Position numbers and translations under genes: made by a program. 64,000 bases of DNA from Eucommia ulmoides (Eukaryota; Streptophyta; Magnoliopsida; Garryales; Eucommiaceae). The notes beneath the pieces are model-generated. The model was not told the origin of the DNA. It saw only the letters and a program-made list of their open reading frames with translations, and searched no databases. The stretch is from NCBI GenBank assembly GCA_016647705.1, contig CM028333.1:25724243-25788242 (forward strand), in the 5' to 3' direction. Shown in pieces: positions 1 through 12,360 of this stretch. The first letter of the stretch is position 1, and every line of letters begins with the position of its first letter.

Positions 1-780
1 TAAAGTACAATGGTTATGTTTTTCATTAACTCTAACCGTTAATGGAAAAAGTCAACAAAAATTAGTTTGTTTGTGTTAAATATCTAATCTTAAAATATTT
101 TAGTAAGGACTATTTTCACATATTCAAAAATTTAAGGAACTATTGTGTATTTTTTCTTTTATTTCATCTTCTCCATTTCCCTCCCCACCCCATCTTCCGC
201 GACCCAAACCCCACCCCTGCTCCATCTCCTACAAAATTAGGATTTTAATTATGGAAAATTACACAGAAAATATTAAATTATACAAATGGACAGAAATTAT
301 GGATTCTAATTTATGAAAATTACACAAATAATATATGGACATTAAATTTGATAATAATGTAAAAATATTAAATTTACAAATATTTAATTAAAAAAATAAT
401 ATAAAATAAAAAATATAATATACGAAAATTGTAAACATTAAATTTACGAAAATTATAGAAATAACATGTGGACATCAAACTTAATAATAATAATAATAAT
501 GAAATATTAAATTTACAAAATTTAAATTAAAGAAATAACATAAAGAGAGAATATAATATAGGACATTAAATTTACAAAAATTATAAAAATAATATAGGAA
601 TATTAAATTAATAATAATGAAACATTAAATTTACAAAATTTAAATTAAAGAAATAACATAAAGAGAGAATATATACAAAAATTATAAAAATAATATAGGA
701 ATATTAAATTAATCATATTGAAATATTAATTTATAAAAATTAAATTAAAAAAATAATACTAAATAATGTTTCAAGTTTTT
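1..780. repeat. AT-rich diverged tandem repeat
   Basis: Extremely AT-rich stretch with no coding potential. A unit of roughly 100-140 bp recurs at least three times between about 360 and 760. The landmark AAATTTACAAAATTTAAATT is followed by AAAGAAATAACATAAAGAGAG at about 507 and 625, and a degraded copy lies near 725. The first 200 bp contain a short pyrimidine-rich patch but nothing recognisable. Confidence 0.6.
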
Positions 781-819
781 TTTTACACTCGTGTTTTCAG
801 ACACGGGTAATACGCTAGT

Positions 820-2766
820 GTGTGTATATATATTTTCCAAATATTTGGATTCTTATTACATACTCCTCTATTTTTCAGTTTTATATTTTTTATTATATTT
901 ATAAAACAATTTATATTTTATTACTTACTAACTTATTTCTTAGTTCTTACTAATATTTTAATTAATATAAACTATGATATCAAATGCAATTTGTCATCTA
1001 GTTAATTAATATTAATTCAATAATTAAAAATTTATTCAAATTGAAGATAAAAAATTATAAATAATCCTTTTCAAACACATCCATTGAAATAATTATTAAA
1101 CCAGTGGCAAACACAAAATAATTTTAGGGTTGCATATCAATTTTCATATTTACAAATCAATGTACAATTGTTCGTACTTTTTCATTGTCCAATTACAAGA
1201 CAATTAGTAATGTTCTGATTTGTTATGACGTTACAACTTCAACAATGGTGGGGCACGTTGGATTCCCAACACTCTAGGCTGTAATGGTGAACATAAAAAA
1301 TCCAAGGGCCAAAGTACAGTTAGAGAAAGAAAGGGTTCATGATTTTGAATTCTACATTGTTATATAAGGACAAAAGACCAAAGTGGTCGCCCCAATCACT
1401 AAAAATCGGCCAGTACACTTTGGCCGCCCTTTCCCTCTCAATTTTTTTTGGTTCCTTTGTTTGTGAGATTTGTTTCTTATTCTGCACCACTGGTTTGAAT
1501 CTGATTAAAACCTAGATTCAAATCAGAGTTGTTCAGATTCTTAGGATAAGATCTAATGTTCAGATTCTTAGAACACTTTTTTCTTTGAGATTCTGTGTGT
1601 GGATACTATTGGAGGTGAGACATTTGTGTAACTTCTAATAGAATTTGCCTCATGTAGCTGTTTGTTAGTATTTAGATGCTCTCGAAAGAGTCTTCTTATT
1701 TCACGCCTTGAGGCAAAAAGAAAAAGGAAATACGATAAAAAGGAAAATATGCAATAATCGGTCAACCGGTTTAGCTAGTAGCGTTAATATTTAGAAATTA
1801 GTCTAAGCCAGTCGATTGATATATAGATTCGGTCAATCGATTTTGGCAATAAGGTAAGATCTGTATTGAAGATGACAAATCGGTTAACCTACTAGATTAA
1901 CAAGTCGAACGATTATACCAGTAAGTTTTCTAGAATAGCCAATCAAGCACAATAGTCAACTAATTGCCCAAATGGGTCAACGATGGTTGGGAGTTGTTTG
2001 TATACATTGAGCCAAAATTCAAATTTGACCTTGTTTTGAATGTCAAATTGATTCAAAATAGTTTTAATCTTTAATTAAATATATTTCTATGATTTGAATC
2101 AAGAATTATGAATTATGGGCCAAAATCAAAGGGCAAATTAGTAGTTTAAGTGTTTTCATGTTTTGAATCCTAAAATATAGCCTTTTTTGATGCACCTTGT
2201 CTTCCATTGGGTTCCTGCCCTAATTGATCAAATTCAAACATTAGAGGAGACCTTTGTTAATCAGATTACATGCTCATAACATTCAAATAATCAAATACAA
2301 CGTATTAATAGCCGTTCGATCCTAGATTTGGTGCAATAGTTATAATCCTGACAAGGCTTATATAAACTCCACATGATTGCATGAATTTCATAAAGACGAG
2401 AGGGTGAACCTAATTGATATACTTGTATCGTTCTTTAGAAATGCATCTCAAGTATTCAATGAATGATATAGTGTGAGAAACAATATATAAAAATAAGAAA
2501 GTGATTCAATGAATGCAAACCTATAGTTGGTCTTTCGAACCAAATTATGTGATACTCTAAGGTTGTGAGGGAGACGATAAGGAGGAAATTTAGTCATCCC
2601 ATAAGATGCAACAAAGTCCACATCTTTATTCTTATATCCAATAAGTTCGATCCATTATACATTACTATGATTGAGCTTTATTGTTTAATATTGGAACTTG
2701 ATTATTATGTGCTTAATTAATAGGAATACGTCTAGATCGTACCGTACATGCTCAAACTTATTTGCC
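820..2766. repeat. Block A, left part (diverged copy of 35150-38330)
   Basis: This stretch aligns collinearly, with many substitutions and indels, to 35150-38330. Shared landmarks are TATTTGGATTCTT near 840/35170, GATATCAAATGCAATTTG near 976/36338, CCAACACTCTAGGC near 1267/36738, the CACCACTGGTTTGAATC stretch near 1485/36950, and ATTGGAAxTTGATTATTATG near 2690/38265. Neither copy contains a convincing gene. CGGTCAACCGG-type palindromes lie at 1760-1915, as in the SIRE-like LTRs elsewhere in the window. The downstream partner (12786-16024) ends in a CCCCTCTTGGGTT...GGCCAA tail, so part of the block is probably an old LTR. Confidence 0.75.
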
Positions 2767-2887
2767 ATTTTAAAATATGAATTTTAACTTTTGAGAAATT
2801 CAAGTGGGGGATTTGTATAATTTTTTAAGAGACAAATAAGATGCTTCAAAAATACATATTTGTCGATTTTGAATGATATAATAATAA

Positions 2888-2895
<8 letters not shown>

Positions 2896-2932
<37 letters not shown>

Positions 2933-2941
2933 GTTATTATT

Positions 2942-2982
<41 letters not shown>
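2896..2982. repeat. Compound (ATT)n(ATC)n microsatellite
   Basis: An uninterrupted ATT/TTA run changes into a TCA/ATC run. The apparent reading frames of poly-Tyr/poly-His (plus) and poly-Ile/poly-Met (minus) are artefacts of the repeat. Confidence 0.95.
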
Positions 2983-2984
<2 letters not shown>

Positions 2985-3239
2985 GAATGCGCAGTGGAAG
3001 TATTTAGAAATATTAGCTTCTTTAATAATTAGTTATATTTGGTAGGAGTTACCAACAAAAGTGTACGTTGTCTGTATTTTGATGGATATAGTATGGGGCA
3101 ACGTGTAGTATGAATTTTGTGAGTTATGGATTATGGGTGACTTTTAATTATGAGACACTATATAGAGAATAATTATTTTAGAATCAAGTATAAATATAAT
3201 TATATGACTGTTTGATTCTAAATTATTCTTTTCCAAACA

Positions 3240-3581
3240 AAATTTTGTGGACGACATTTATTGAAGGGAGGTAGAATATTGTAATACCCCGAAAATTTAT
3301 ATTTTCAAATTTCAGTTTAAAATTATTAGAGGTCATTATGACATTTAAAAAAAAATTAATTTCGGAAGTTTATGTTAGTTTAATTTTACTTTGATTTTCA
3401 AAAGTTTTGGGGGTTAAGGTTAATGTAATGTGTCCTTAAAAAAATACAAAATTCAGGGGCCAATTGCAATTTCAAATGTTAATTTTAACTTTTGGGGTTA
3501 AATGATTTTTTAGAGACGAAGTGGAAGTGTTTAGGTAATTGTTCCATAAGTAGGACAAATGAACAAATCACATAAGGCTAG
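3240..3581 (+). mobile_element. Ty3-gypsy 3' remnant: polypurine tract and start of 3' LTR
   Basis: The stretch GAAGGGAGGTAGAATA (about 3263-3278) is a purine-rich PPT-like sequence. It is followed directly by TGTAATACCCCG (from 3280), a typical plant gypsy LTR start. The LTR runs until the LTR element at 3582 interrupts it and may continue after 12366. I could not place its far end. Block B lacks this segment, so it inserted into block A before the element at 3582. Confidence 0.45.
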
Positions 3582-5973
3582 TGTTGGCCCAGTGAACTAC
3601 CCAAGAGGGGTGGCAAATTGGGTAGTAATAAAAAATTACCAAATAATAACACTTCAAAATTTAAATAATTAATTTTATCCTAAATTAATTATTATCTTTA
3701 TAACAACAGATAAGTCTTATAGACTAGGTACACATCCAAACAATAGAATATAAATAATGTAAAGAAAGCAACACGCAAAAATTTATATTGATTCACCAAA
3801 CTACTCTTGTCTAATTTAGTCCTTCGAGCTCCGCGGAGAGTCCCACCCACTAATCACTATGATCTCTTTAATTAGGTAGGAACCAAACCCTTACAAAATG
3901 ATTTTTTTCGTAGGCTCAGAATCAGCCTTTACAATTCTTTTTCACAAGTTAAGAAATAACCCTATCTTTTTCCCAGGCTAAAGATTAACCTAATTCTTTT
4001 ATACTTGGGCAAAGAATTAAACCTCACAAAAAATACTCCAAGTATCCTTTTATCCGATAAGGATTGAACCATTACAAATTCACTCAAAATAATTCTAGTC
4101 AGGAAGAATTACCCCTATCTCTTTTCACGGGAAAAGAGTAACATAATCTTTTTGTACTCTAGGCAAAGATCAAACATCAATCTCTTTACCGGAAGAGATT
4201 GAAATCAGCTACATCTGATTAGATATTTCCAATAGTATCTAATCCGCACACAACTCACCAATTACAAAATTGATAAGCATTTTTCCACTCGAAGTTTCTA
4301 CCACCCCAGATTAATTTGTATTCAATTAATATCCTGATACTAGTGATAGAAATAAAGTGAGAATTTCAAAATATGATTTTAATGAAAACGGGTCGCACAC
4401 AATTTAGCACGTAATCAGATTTTCACAAAAAATCATTTCAAATTTTTTCCAGCCAATTTAAAGTTCAGAAAAATGACTTCAAAGATCAATATTCCAAGTA
4501 GTAAACAATAATATCAAACAATAATTAACAATAAGACTTGGAACGATCTCACCAGGAATTCACCGAATGAATAAAGTTTGAATAACAATGAAACTCCAAA
4601 TTGGTAGTAGCAATAATCCACAACAAATTTTCTCAAGAACACTTCTCAAGAATAATCTCACTGTTCTCTTAGTATGAATTCAGAATAATCACTCTTAGAA
4701 AGTTCAAGAACTGAGTAACTCTTTAAATTTGATTGATTGGATTTTTTGGAATCTTAAAAACACAGGTCTATTTATAGGGAATTGAAACAAGCCCTTCAAC
4801 GGCTAGTTCCCACATATCATGACAATTAATTACACTTATAGACCTATTTTATCATTATGACTCAATCCTGGTTCAATTCACTCAATTATATCTTTTCAAA
4901 TATTCAATTTAGTCCCTCAAATATTTTCTCAAACTCAATTAGATAGAATATAAAGTATTACATTCACCAATTTGAGAAATAATTAAATTCTATGAACCAT
5001 ATATATAGGGATAACAAAATATCAATGAAATATCTTAAATACCATTAGATCCCTAAGATATCTCTCAGATTCTAACCATAAAATGGCTAGTAATGGATAC
5101 TTTTTGGAAACGATCCACGAAATCCTCTAAACCTGAAACAGTCCATCGGTCGACCGACCAAAATACATGGGTTAATCGATCGATTTAGGTTATAGCCCAA
5201 GCCAAAACTTCTTGCTAGTCGATCGACCGAAATTCTATGGTTTGTCGACCAATCGATTGAGGATGCTCCTCACGCCAATTTTTCAGCTATGGTCGGTCGA
5301 CCGATTATCTTAGGTCTGTTGACCGATCGATTCAGAGAGTTCAAGTATTGGCCTTAGGTCGACCGATCTCACATGATCTGTCAACCGATTGATTCAGGAT
5401 GCTCAGATTTCGGCCTAAGTCGATCTATCCATCCAGAGACTGTACCATTCCCAGCCACTTATTCATCGGTTGACCGATCCTTATTGATCGGTTGATCGAT
5501 CATGTTGGAACACTTTTTTCTCAATTAATTTTAACTCCAATCTTCAACGTTTTTGTCCCTTCAACCGATTTTTTTTATCGGTTAACTTAATTGACACTTT
5601 AAATCAATTTTAATTACTAACCTTTCTTAAATCAATATTTCTTATTCAATTTCACGTTGGAGTAAATATGTTTAACTAATTAAAATCCTAATAAAAACAC
5701 ACATAAACATTAAATCATTTTTGTGTCGTGTGTGATCCTAATCGGGATACATTAAGAGTAAAATTTAATCTGAGTTGTTTTCACCTAAATTCTTTAAAAT
5801 TTTCGATCTCTTAATGCTTGTCTCTTTGTCAGTCTTTTGAATCCTTAACCATCTTCAATAATTTCTTCATGATAAAATCATCAATGAAACATTTACACTG
5901 AAATACTCAATAAACTCGTTAGTTCCACCAAAACATCAATATTTAATTATCCATCAAAATTTTAGGATCAATA
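3582..5973 (-). repeat. 3' LTR (in element sense) of the 8.8-kb LARD
   Basis: Direct repeat of 10009-12360. It begins TGTTGGCCCAGTG and ends GGATCAATA, where the terminal CA has mutated to TA; the other LTR keeps CAACA. It includes a dense array of GGTCGACC palindromes at 5145-5510. Confidence 0.92.
5145..5510. repeat. Array of GGTCGACC/CGATCGAT palindromes in the LARD LTR
   Basis: Imperfect units of roughly 60-80 bp each carry a pair of near-palindromes such as TCGGTCGACCGA and TTGACCGATCGATT, separated by about 15-20 bp. At least five unit pairs are recognisable. Motifs are spaced so that neighbouring copies could also pair with each other as hairpins. The array lies in the upstream (U3-like) half of the LTR in element orientation. 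Confidence 0.7.
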
Positions 5974-6619
5974 ATCTCTCTATTTTTTATAATGACAATT
6001 AACTTTGATGTTTTCATCAAAATAAAATATAACCACATTCCTCCTAAATCTGAGGACGGGTTTTTTAGCTCGATAAAGTACAATCATGAAGAATAATTTT
6101 AAAAATACAAAGCATAGAATATAATCAATAATTCGTAAACTCCCCTTATAATAGTGCAATGCTTAGGCAAACAAACCTAAACATTAACTAATCTCATTTT
6201 AAGAACAACTATGGTTTCCCCCTTATAGAGTTTCAGCAAAATATCAACTAATTCTCCTCTTTTGTTATCCCAAAAAGTGGGGAAGGGGAACCAAATATCA
6301 TCTAAAAAAAATAATAATATTGATATTTAACTCTTTATAAGCATATTATACTAAAGAAATATTTGAAGCATATTATATCATCTCATTTAACATAAAATAA
6401 AATAAATTTTAAGAACCAAAACCCATTTTCAATAAATCAACCAAAAAATAGTCATTTTCAACAAACACCATGTAGATCATCATAAATATTTAACTAAGTA
6501 AATCAGGTCTAACCATTCCATCAAAATCCGTACACTAAAAGTTGAGTTCCACCAAAATCCTAGATTAACTATTACAGACCAAAATAGTAATGTGAGACTT
6601 GTTCAAATACCAAATGATA

Positions 6620-7889
6620 AACTAATGAGGACCCTGTCCTGGAAATGGATAGTATGATACCATTAGATTGGTGGTTGGCTGCTGAGGATACTGAACTATC
6701 AGCTAAACATTCGAGCTTGAAGGCATTTGTTCATAATATAGCGTTGACGATCCTACTCCTGATGATCCCGCTCCAGATGGCCCTGCCGCAGATGGTCCTC
6801 CAAAAGACTGTTGTGCTCCAAACATGGTCTGACCTGTGAAATGTTGTTGAGCACCATACTGCTGCTAGTATACATACTGTGATGACTACATAAACTGGGA
6901 CATTTGTTCCAAATTTCCTGTAATTCTCCCAAGTCCTGTTTCCATATGCATATTCATTTGAGCCATACTACTTTCTAGCCCATCCATCCGATAATCCATC
7001 ATATCTACATGTACTCAAAGATCATCAACCTGATCTCGTAACAAATCTATCTTCTGAACCAAGCTACGTTAATCCTCATCATTTTCATCATCTTCTTCTT
7101 CCTCAACCTCCACTCTTTGTCTTCTCTCATTCTTTTTTTTCACCCATCTATTTCCTCTAAACTCATATCCCATTAGCACCACATTAATCCATCCTGGTGT
7201 AATTGTCATGAATTTTTCTTCATCGGGATCAGTTTTCACTCCAAAGTGGTCAAATACCCTTTGAAGCGCATCAACATAGGGTAACACTCTAGAGGGTTTT
7301 CGAAGGTAATATTTCATGTGATCCATCATAATGTGAGCCAAATCTAATTTTCTTCCTTCAACGATCTCATTTATCAAATAGAGATCAAAGTCATTCACAT
7401 TTGCATGATTTCCCCATCTAGGAACAATTGTATACGTTATTAATAAATGAAGAAATCAGTGTTGAAGGGATATGGATCCTGCTTTATCTTTATCCAAATC
7501 AATTTTTTGTGCAATTTCTCTTCTTTTAAAATTTAACGAGAACCGATGAGGAGTATTGAATGGAAATACATTTCCTCTTTCTAATTCCAAAATAATACTC
7601 AATATGTCACTATCAAACCTAATCACTTTTCCTTTACCAAAAGATGTCATATTCATATAAACTTCATTATATGTGAGATTACTATAAAACATTTCACCCA
7701 CACTAGCATCCATTCATTCTTTTGAGTGACAAACTCGGTCAACCCCAAACCTCTAAAATACTTCTCAATGTCAAGATTTTTCTCCTTTAAACCAACAAAA
7801 TCTATAGGTTTGCAACATACAACCTTTCGATTAACAAACTTCACATTGTATCTATTTTTTTTTTTTTTTTTGAAAATAGGCATTGTCAT
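6620..7889 (-). pseudogene. Broken ORF resembling the plant 'putative transposon protein' (Transposase_32-like) family
   Basis: On the minus strand the segments 7889-7653, 7713-7456 and 7398-7069, plus a continuation to about 6620, read as one protein interrupted by frameshifts and stops. Visible features in order are a basic N-terminus, a block containing VGEMFYSNL then GKVIRFDSDILS, a block with IDLAHIMMDHM, VDALQRVFDHFGV and ITPGWINVVLMG, a Lys/Arg then Glu/Asp-rich stretch, a short coiled coil around SLVQKIDLLRDQVDDL, and a Gln/Gly/Ser-rich tail. The order FYxNL - FxxDxLxxIL - 'alpha-rich' block - coiled coil - Gln-rich tail is what I know from plant proteins annotated as putative plant transposon domain. 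The biochemical role of that family is not established. It is unlike canonical gag or pol. Confidence 0.5.
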
Positions 7890-8499
7890 ATTTAGATTTT
7901 TGAGAGCACTTCTTGATTCTAGGCATTTTTCTCATAAATTCAAAACCAATCAACGAAGATAATCTTAATGGAATAACCCTAGATAGAGAACCAACCGAAA
8001 CCCTAGAAGATAGAGAGAATACCAACCTTAACTTGAAGCAACGAGTCTCTAAACCTTAGATCCAAGCCCTTGATCTTCAAATCAAGCCAAACCGAACTGA
8101 TCTCGTGAGGATTAGGAGTGAACGAACTTGGGAGATGAAGGCTTTTGGGAGTAAAAGAGTTTAGGAATCGAAATGGGGTGAAACGAATGGGTTGGGGTGT
8201 TTAAATCTCGTAACTCTCGGTTGACCGACAAATTGAAGATCGGTTGACTGATGGCTGTAGTGACTTTTTCTTTTCCAAGGTCTGCAATTGTCGGTTGACT
8301 AGCAGTAAATTGTCAATTGACCAGCAGTACATTGTTGATTGACTGACAATTTTGTTCTTTTCGTCTTTTAGTGCATTTAAACCCTAATTTGATCAACTTA
8401 GCTTAATTTTTACCTCTTATTTTGATCCACACATTTTATTAAAATCAATCACTCACACATTTAAACACAGACACACACACACACACACATCACAAATAT

Positions 8500-9053
8500 C
8501 TAAATTTCAAAATGTTCAAGCTCGGTCTCCCTAACAAAATTAATATATTTAAACTTTAAAAAATTTGACATATCTGGATCATCCTTGGGAGTATTTGGTG
8601 TGTATATCTTTGGTGGATTATTGATTTCGAGCTTAGTGTCCTTTGATTCCACCATTTTTTCTTTAGCTTGACTTGTCACTTTGATTTCTTCCTGCTTAGC
8701 ATTTGCAATTTTCTGGATTGGTTCGATGATAATTTCTCTGCCTTTGTTTGGTGCTTTGAGATGATTTTTCTCACTTTGCTTTGGTACGACTTTGTAAATA
8801 GTCTTTTTCTTGTATTGATATCTTGTCGTTTGTTGTGGATAAGATTTGTTAGCTTTTATGTAATAAGCTTGCTGTTCCTTGACCCTTCTATTTTGCACGT
8901 GTTGATTCTTATTTTTAGGTACATTGAACCTTGATTCCCTTGTTGGCATAGAGTATTCATTGTATCTTTGTGTTTGTTAGAATCTCCTTGTCGACATATA
9001 ATATTCATTGTATCCTTGGAATTGTTTGAATCTCCGATTGATACTTGTTTCAA
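8500..9053 (-). pseudogene. Lys/Gln-rich linker ORF remnant of the LARD
   Basis: Overlapping minus frames (9053-8856 and 8949-8500) downstream of the zinc knuckle encode a basic, Gln/Lys/Tyr/Thr-rich, low-complexity sequence. It ends in a short acidic tail containing PKDDPDMSNFLKF. I recognise no domain. The position suggests a decayed linker of the gag-like protein. A protease DSG/DTG motif was looked for and not seen. Confidence 0.35.
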
Positions 9054-9060
9054 AAAAATT

Positions 9061-9979
9061 TCATTTTAGTATCCAGTTATTTCTTGATCCGATATGGTAA
9101 CCATGCAATAAATAACAAGATTTATTATAATGACCAAACTTGCCACAATAAAAGCATTTAATACTGTTAGTACGTCTTTTCGGATAGCCATTGTTCCGTA
9201 CGGGAGAACAATGTTGTTGGCAATTTTGAGAAGCTTCTTTAGTGACTATTGGTTTTTCAACAGGTTTAGTACTCTCAATATTCTTGAATTTATTCATTAC
9301 TTCATCATGCTCCTTTTGTGTTTTCTCAAGTAACCGCTCATTTGTGCTTAATGTTTACCTGTAGACCAAAATTCTTTTTATACATAAATTCAAGATAATT
9401 GTTAAGAATTTGATACTTATTTTCAACAGAATAAATTTTCACACGAGCTCTATCATGCTCACACCTCGTATTATCCAACTTAATGCTCAAGGCCTCGTTT
9501 AAAATTTCAAGATTTTTCCTTTTAAAATCATTCTGCTGAAGATCATAAATATCATTTTTTAAAACCTCATTCTCGTCTTCAAGAGACTTAATTTTCTCAT
9601 ACAACTTACCAATTTCAAATAAAGTATTTCTAAACTCAACAGTTTCAAAATATTTGTCCAAATTCTTTTTCTTAAGAGATTTGACAGTATTAAACTTCTT
9701 ATTTTCAAGAGTTGCAATCTTTTGCCTAAGTTTTAAATTATCTTTTCCAAAAACATAAGTAAGGGCAATAAGTATATCAATAGCCTTATTTGCATTCTCA
9801 TCATCATGAATTCTACCATTCTCGCGAGCAAAATAATAACTATCGAAAGAAGTAGAAGAATCAACAATAGTACACATAATATCAGAATCAAGGCACTCCA
9901 TGTGATCGTTTTTAATAGTGCGAATGATATTAGAATCAGGGCACTCCTCGTGATAGTGTTTAGTTATATTGTGAAGCAT
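9061..9979 (-). pseudogene. Copia/SIRE-like gag C-terminal region: coiled coil plus CCHC zinc knuckle
   Basis: The first open segment (9979-9338, 213 aa) starts just inside the 5' LTR. It is a long Lys/Glu/Leu/Asn-rich coiled coil. A second segment (9297-9061) carries one zinc knuckle, CFYCGKFGHYNKSC, which fits C-x2-C-x4-H-x4-C, followed by a Trp-containing tail. In SIRE/Maximus-type Copia polyproteins a coiled-coil spacer followed by such a knuckle lies between gag and protease, which I take as the origin. The UBN2 capsid domain expected upstream is absent, and stops or frameshifts separate the two segments. An RNA-binding role is known for the knuckle family; activity here is unlikely. Confidence 0.65.
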
Positions 9980-9992
9980 TTTGAGCTAAAAT

Positions 9993-10006
9993 CAACATTG
10001 ATGCCA
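9993..10006 (-). other. Primer binding site (tRNA-iMet type, degenerate)
   Basis: Read on the minus strand just inside the 5' LTR, TGGCATCAATGTTG resembles the plant iMet primer-binding consensus TGGTATCAGAGC with a few changes. Its position, two bases from the LTR edge, fixes the minus orientation of the element. Confidence 0.6.
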
Positions 10007-10008
10007 AT

Positions 10009-12360
10009 TAATGGCCTATTGAACTACCCAAGAGGGGGGTGAATTGGGTAGTCATAAAAAATTACCAAATAATAACACTTCAAAATTTAAATAATTAATT
10101 TTATCATAAATTAATTATTATCTTTATAGCAGCGGATAAGTGTTATAGACTAGGTGCACATCCAAACAACAGAATATAAATAATGTAAAGAAAATAGCAC
10201 ACCAAAATTTATACTGGCTCACCAAGTTACTCTTGGCTAATCTAGTCCCCCGAGCTCTGCGGAGAGTTGCACCCATTAATCACTAATATCCCTTTAATCA
10301 GGTAGGAACCAAACCCTTACAAAATATTTTTTTCCCATGCTTCAAATCAACCTTTACCATTCTTTTTCACAGGCTAAGGAATAACCCTATATTTTTCCCA
10401 AGCTATAGATTAACCTAATTCTTTTATACTTAGGCTAAGAATTAAACCTCATAAAAAAAACACTCTAAGTATCCTTTTACCCGATAAGTATTGAACCATT
10501 ACAAATTCACTCAAAATAATTCTAGTCATGAAGAATTACCCCTATCTCTTTTCATGGGAAAAGAGTAATCTAATTTTTTTGTACTCTAGGAAAAGATCAA
10601 ACCTCAATCTCTTTACCAAAAGAGATTGAAACCAGTTACCCTTGATTAGATACTCCCAATAGTATCTAATCTGCAGACAACTCACCAATTACAAAATTGA
10701 TAAACTTTTTTTCACTCGGAACTTCTACTACCCCATATTAATTTGAACTCAATTAATGTCCCGATACTAGTGATATAAATAAAGTGAGAATTTCAAAATC
10801 TAATTTAAAAAAAAAAAAAAACGGATAGCACACAATTTAGCACGTAATCAGATTTTCACAAGAAATTGTTTCAAAAAATTTTCAATCAATTTAAAGTTAA
10901 AAAAAACGATTTCAAAGATCAATATTCCAAGTAATAAACAATAATATCAAACAACAATTAACAGTAAAGATTTGGAACAATCTCACCAGGAATTCACCGA
11001 ATGAATAAAGTATAAATAACAATAAAACTCCAAATCGGTAGTAACAATAATCCATAGAAATTTTTCCCAAGAACACTTCTCAAGAATAATCTCACTATTC
11101 TCTCAGTATGAATTCAGAATAATCACTCTCAGAAAGTTCAAGAATTGAATAACTCTTTAAATTTGATTGATTAGGATTTTTGGAATCTTAAAAACGCAGG
11201 TTTATTTATAGGGAATTGAAACAAGCCCTCCAAAGGCTAGTTCCCACATATCATGACAATTAATTGCACTTATAGACCCATTATATCATTATGACTCAAT
11301 CATGGTTCAATTCACTCAATTATATCTTTTCAAATATTCAATTTAGTCCCTCAAATATTTTCTCAAACTCAATTAGATAGAATAGAAAGTATTACATGCA
11401 TCAATTTGAGAAATAACTAAATTATATGAACCATATCTATAGGAATAACAAAATATCAATGATAGATCTTAAATACCATCAGATCCCTAAGATATCTCTC
11501 AGATTCTAATCATAAAACGGCTATAAAACGGTTGCTTTTTGGAAAAGATCCAAGAAATTCTCTAAACCTGAAACAGTCCATTTGATTGACCGACCAAAAT
11601 TCATAGGTCGACCGATTGATTTAGGATACTCTTCATGCCAATTTTTTAACTATTGTCGGTCAACCGATTATCTTAGGTCTGTCGATCGATCAATTCAGAG
11701 AGTTCAAGTATTGGCCTTAGGTCGATCGATCTCACATGATCTGTCGACCGATCAATTCAGGATGCTCAGATTTCGGCCTAGGTTGACCGATCCCTCTTCG
11801 GTCAGTTGATCGATCGATTTAGAGACTTAACCATTCCCAGCCATTTCTTCATCAGTTGACCGATCCTTATTGATCAGTTGACTAATCCTGCTAGAACACT
11901 TCTTCCTCAATTAATTTTAACTCCAATCTTCAACGTTTTTATCCCTTTAACCGATTTCTTTTCTCGGTTAACTTAATTGACACTTTAAATCAATTTTAAT
12001 TACTAATCTTTCTTAAATCAATATTTCGTCTTCAATTTCACATTGGAGCAAATATGTTTAACTAATTAAAATCCAAATAAAAACACACATAAACATTAAA
12101 TCATTTTTGTGTCATGTGTGATTCTAATCGAGATAGATTAAGAGTAAAAATTAACCTGAGTTGTTTTTACCGAAATTCTTTAAAATCTTTGGTCTCTTAA
12201 TGCTTGTCTCCTTGTCAGTCTCTTGAATCCTTAACCATCTTCAATCATTTCTTCATGATAAAATTATCAATGAAACATTTACACTGAAACACTCAATAAA
12301 CTTCTTAGTTCCACAAAAAATATCATTATTTAATTGTGCATCAAAATCTTAGGATCAACA
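10009..12360 (-). repeat. 5' LTR (in element sense) of the 8.8-kb LARD
   Basis: Direct repeat of 3582-5973, ending in an intact GGATCAACA followed by the GCTAG duplication. The same palindrome array lies at 11580-11890, more decayed than in the other LTR. The inner edge (TAATGGCC) is mutated from TGTTGGCC. Confidence 0.92.
11580..11890. repeat. Second copy of the GGTCGACC palindrome array
   Basis: Homologous to 5145-5510 by LTR identity. Several C-to-T or G-to-A changes break the palindromes (for example GGTCAACCGATT, CGATCAATTC), consistent with decay at CpG sites of methylated DNA. Confidence 0.7.

Larger units (their letters stand above)
3582..12360 (-). mobile_element. Complete non-autonomous LTR retrotransposon (LARD-like, SIRE/Maximus-type LTRs)
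   Basis: Two direct repeats of about 2.4 kb (3582-5973 and 10009-12360) bound a 4.0-kb interior. The outer ends are TGTTGGCCC and GGATCAACA. The flanking 5-bp sequences are identical: GCTAG at 3577-3581 and GCTAG at 12361-12365, a perfect target-site duplication. A tRNA-iMet-like primer binding site lies at 9993-10006 on the minus strand, and a purine-rich tract next to 5974 gives the same orientation. The interior contains a Copia-like gag/linker remnant with a CCHC knuckle and a second ORF resembling the plant 'putative transposon protein' family. No protease, integrase, reverse transcriptase or RNase H is visible, so it would have depended on a relative for mobility. The two LTRs differ at many sites, so the insertion is not recent. 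Confidence 0.9.

Noticed and set aside
2860..3045. Open frames rich in Tyr/His (plus) and Met/Ile (minus)
   Set aside because: Both are translations of the (ATT)n(ATC)n microsatellite.
5145..5510. Regularly spaced palindromic repeats suggesting a CRISPR-like array
   Set aside because: Units and spacers are both diverged and repeated, the sequence lies inside an LTR, and the host is a plant.
6645..6839. 64-codon plus frame
   Set aside because: It is the antisense of the Gln/Gly-rich tail of the minus-strand ORF in the LARD.
8668..8934. 88-codon hydrophobic plus frame
   Set aside because: Antisense of the Lys/Gln-rich minus-strand linker; the apparent hydrophobicity comes from complementing AAA/CAA codons.
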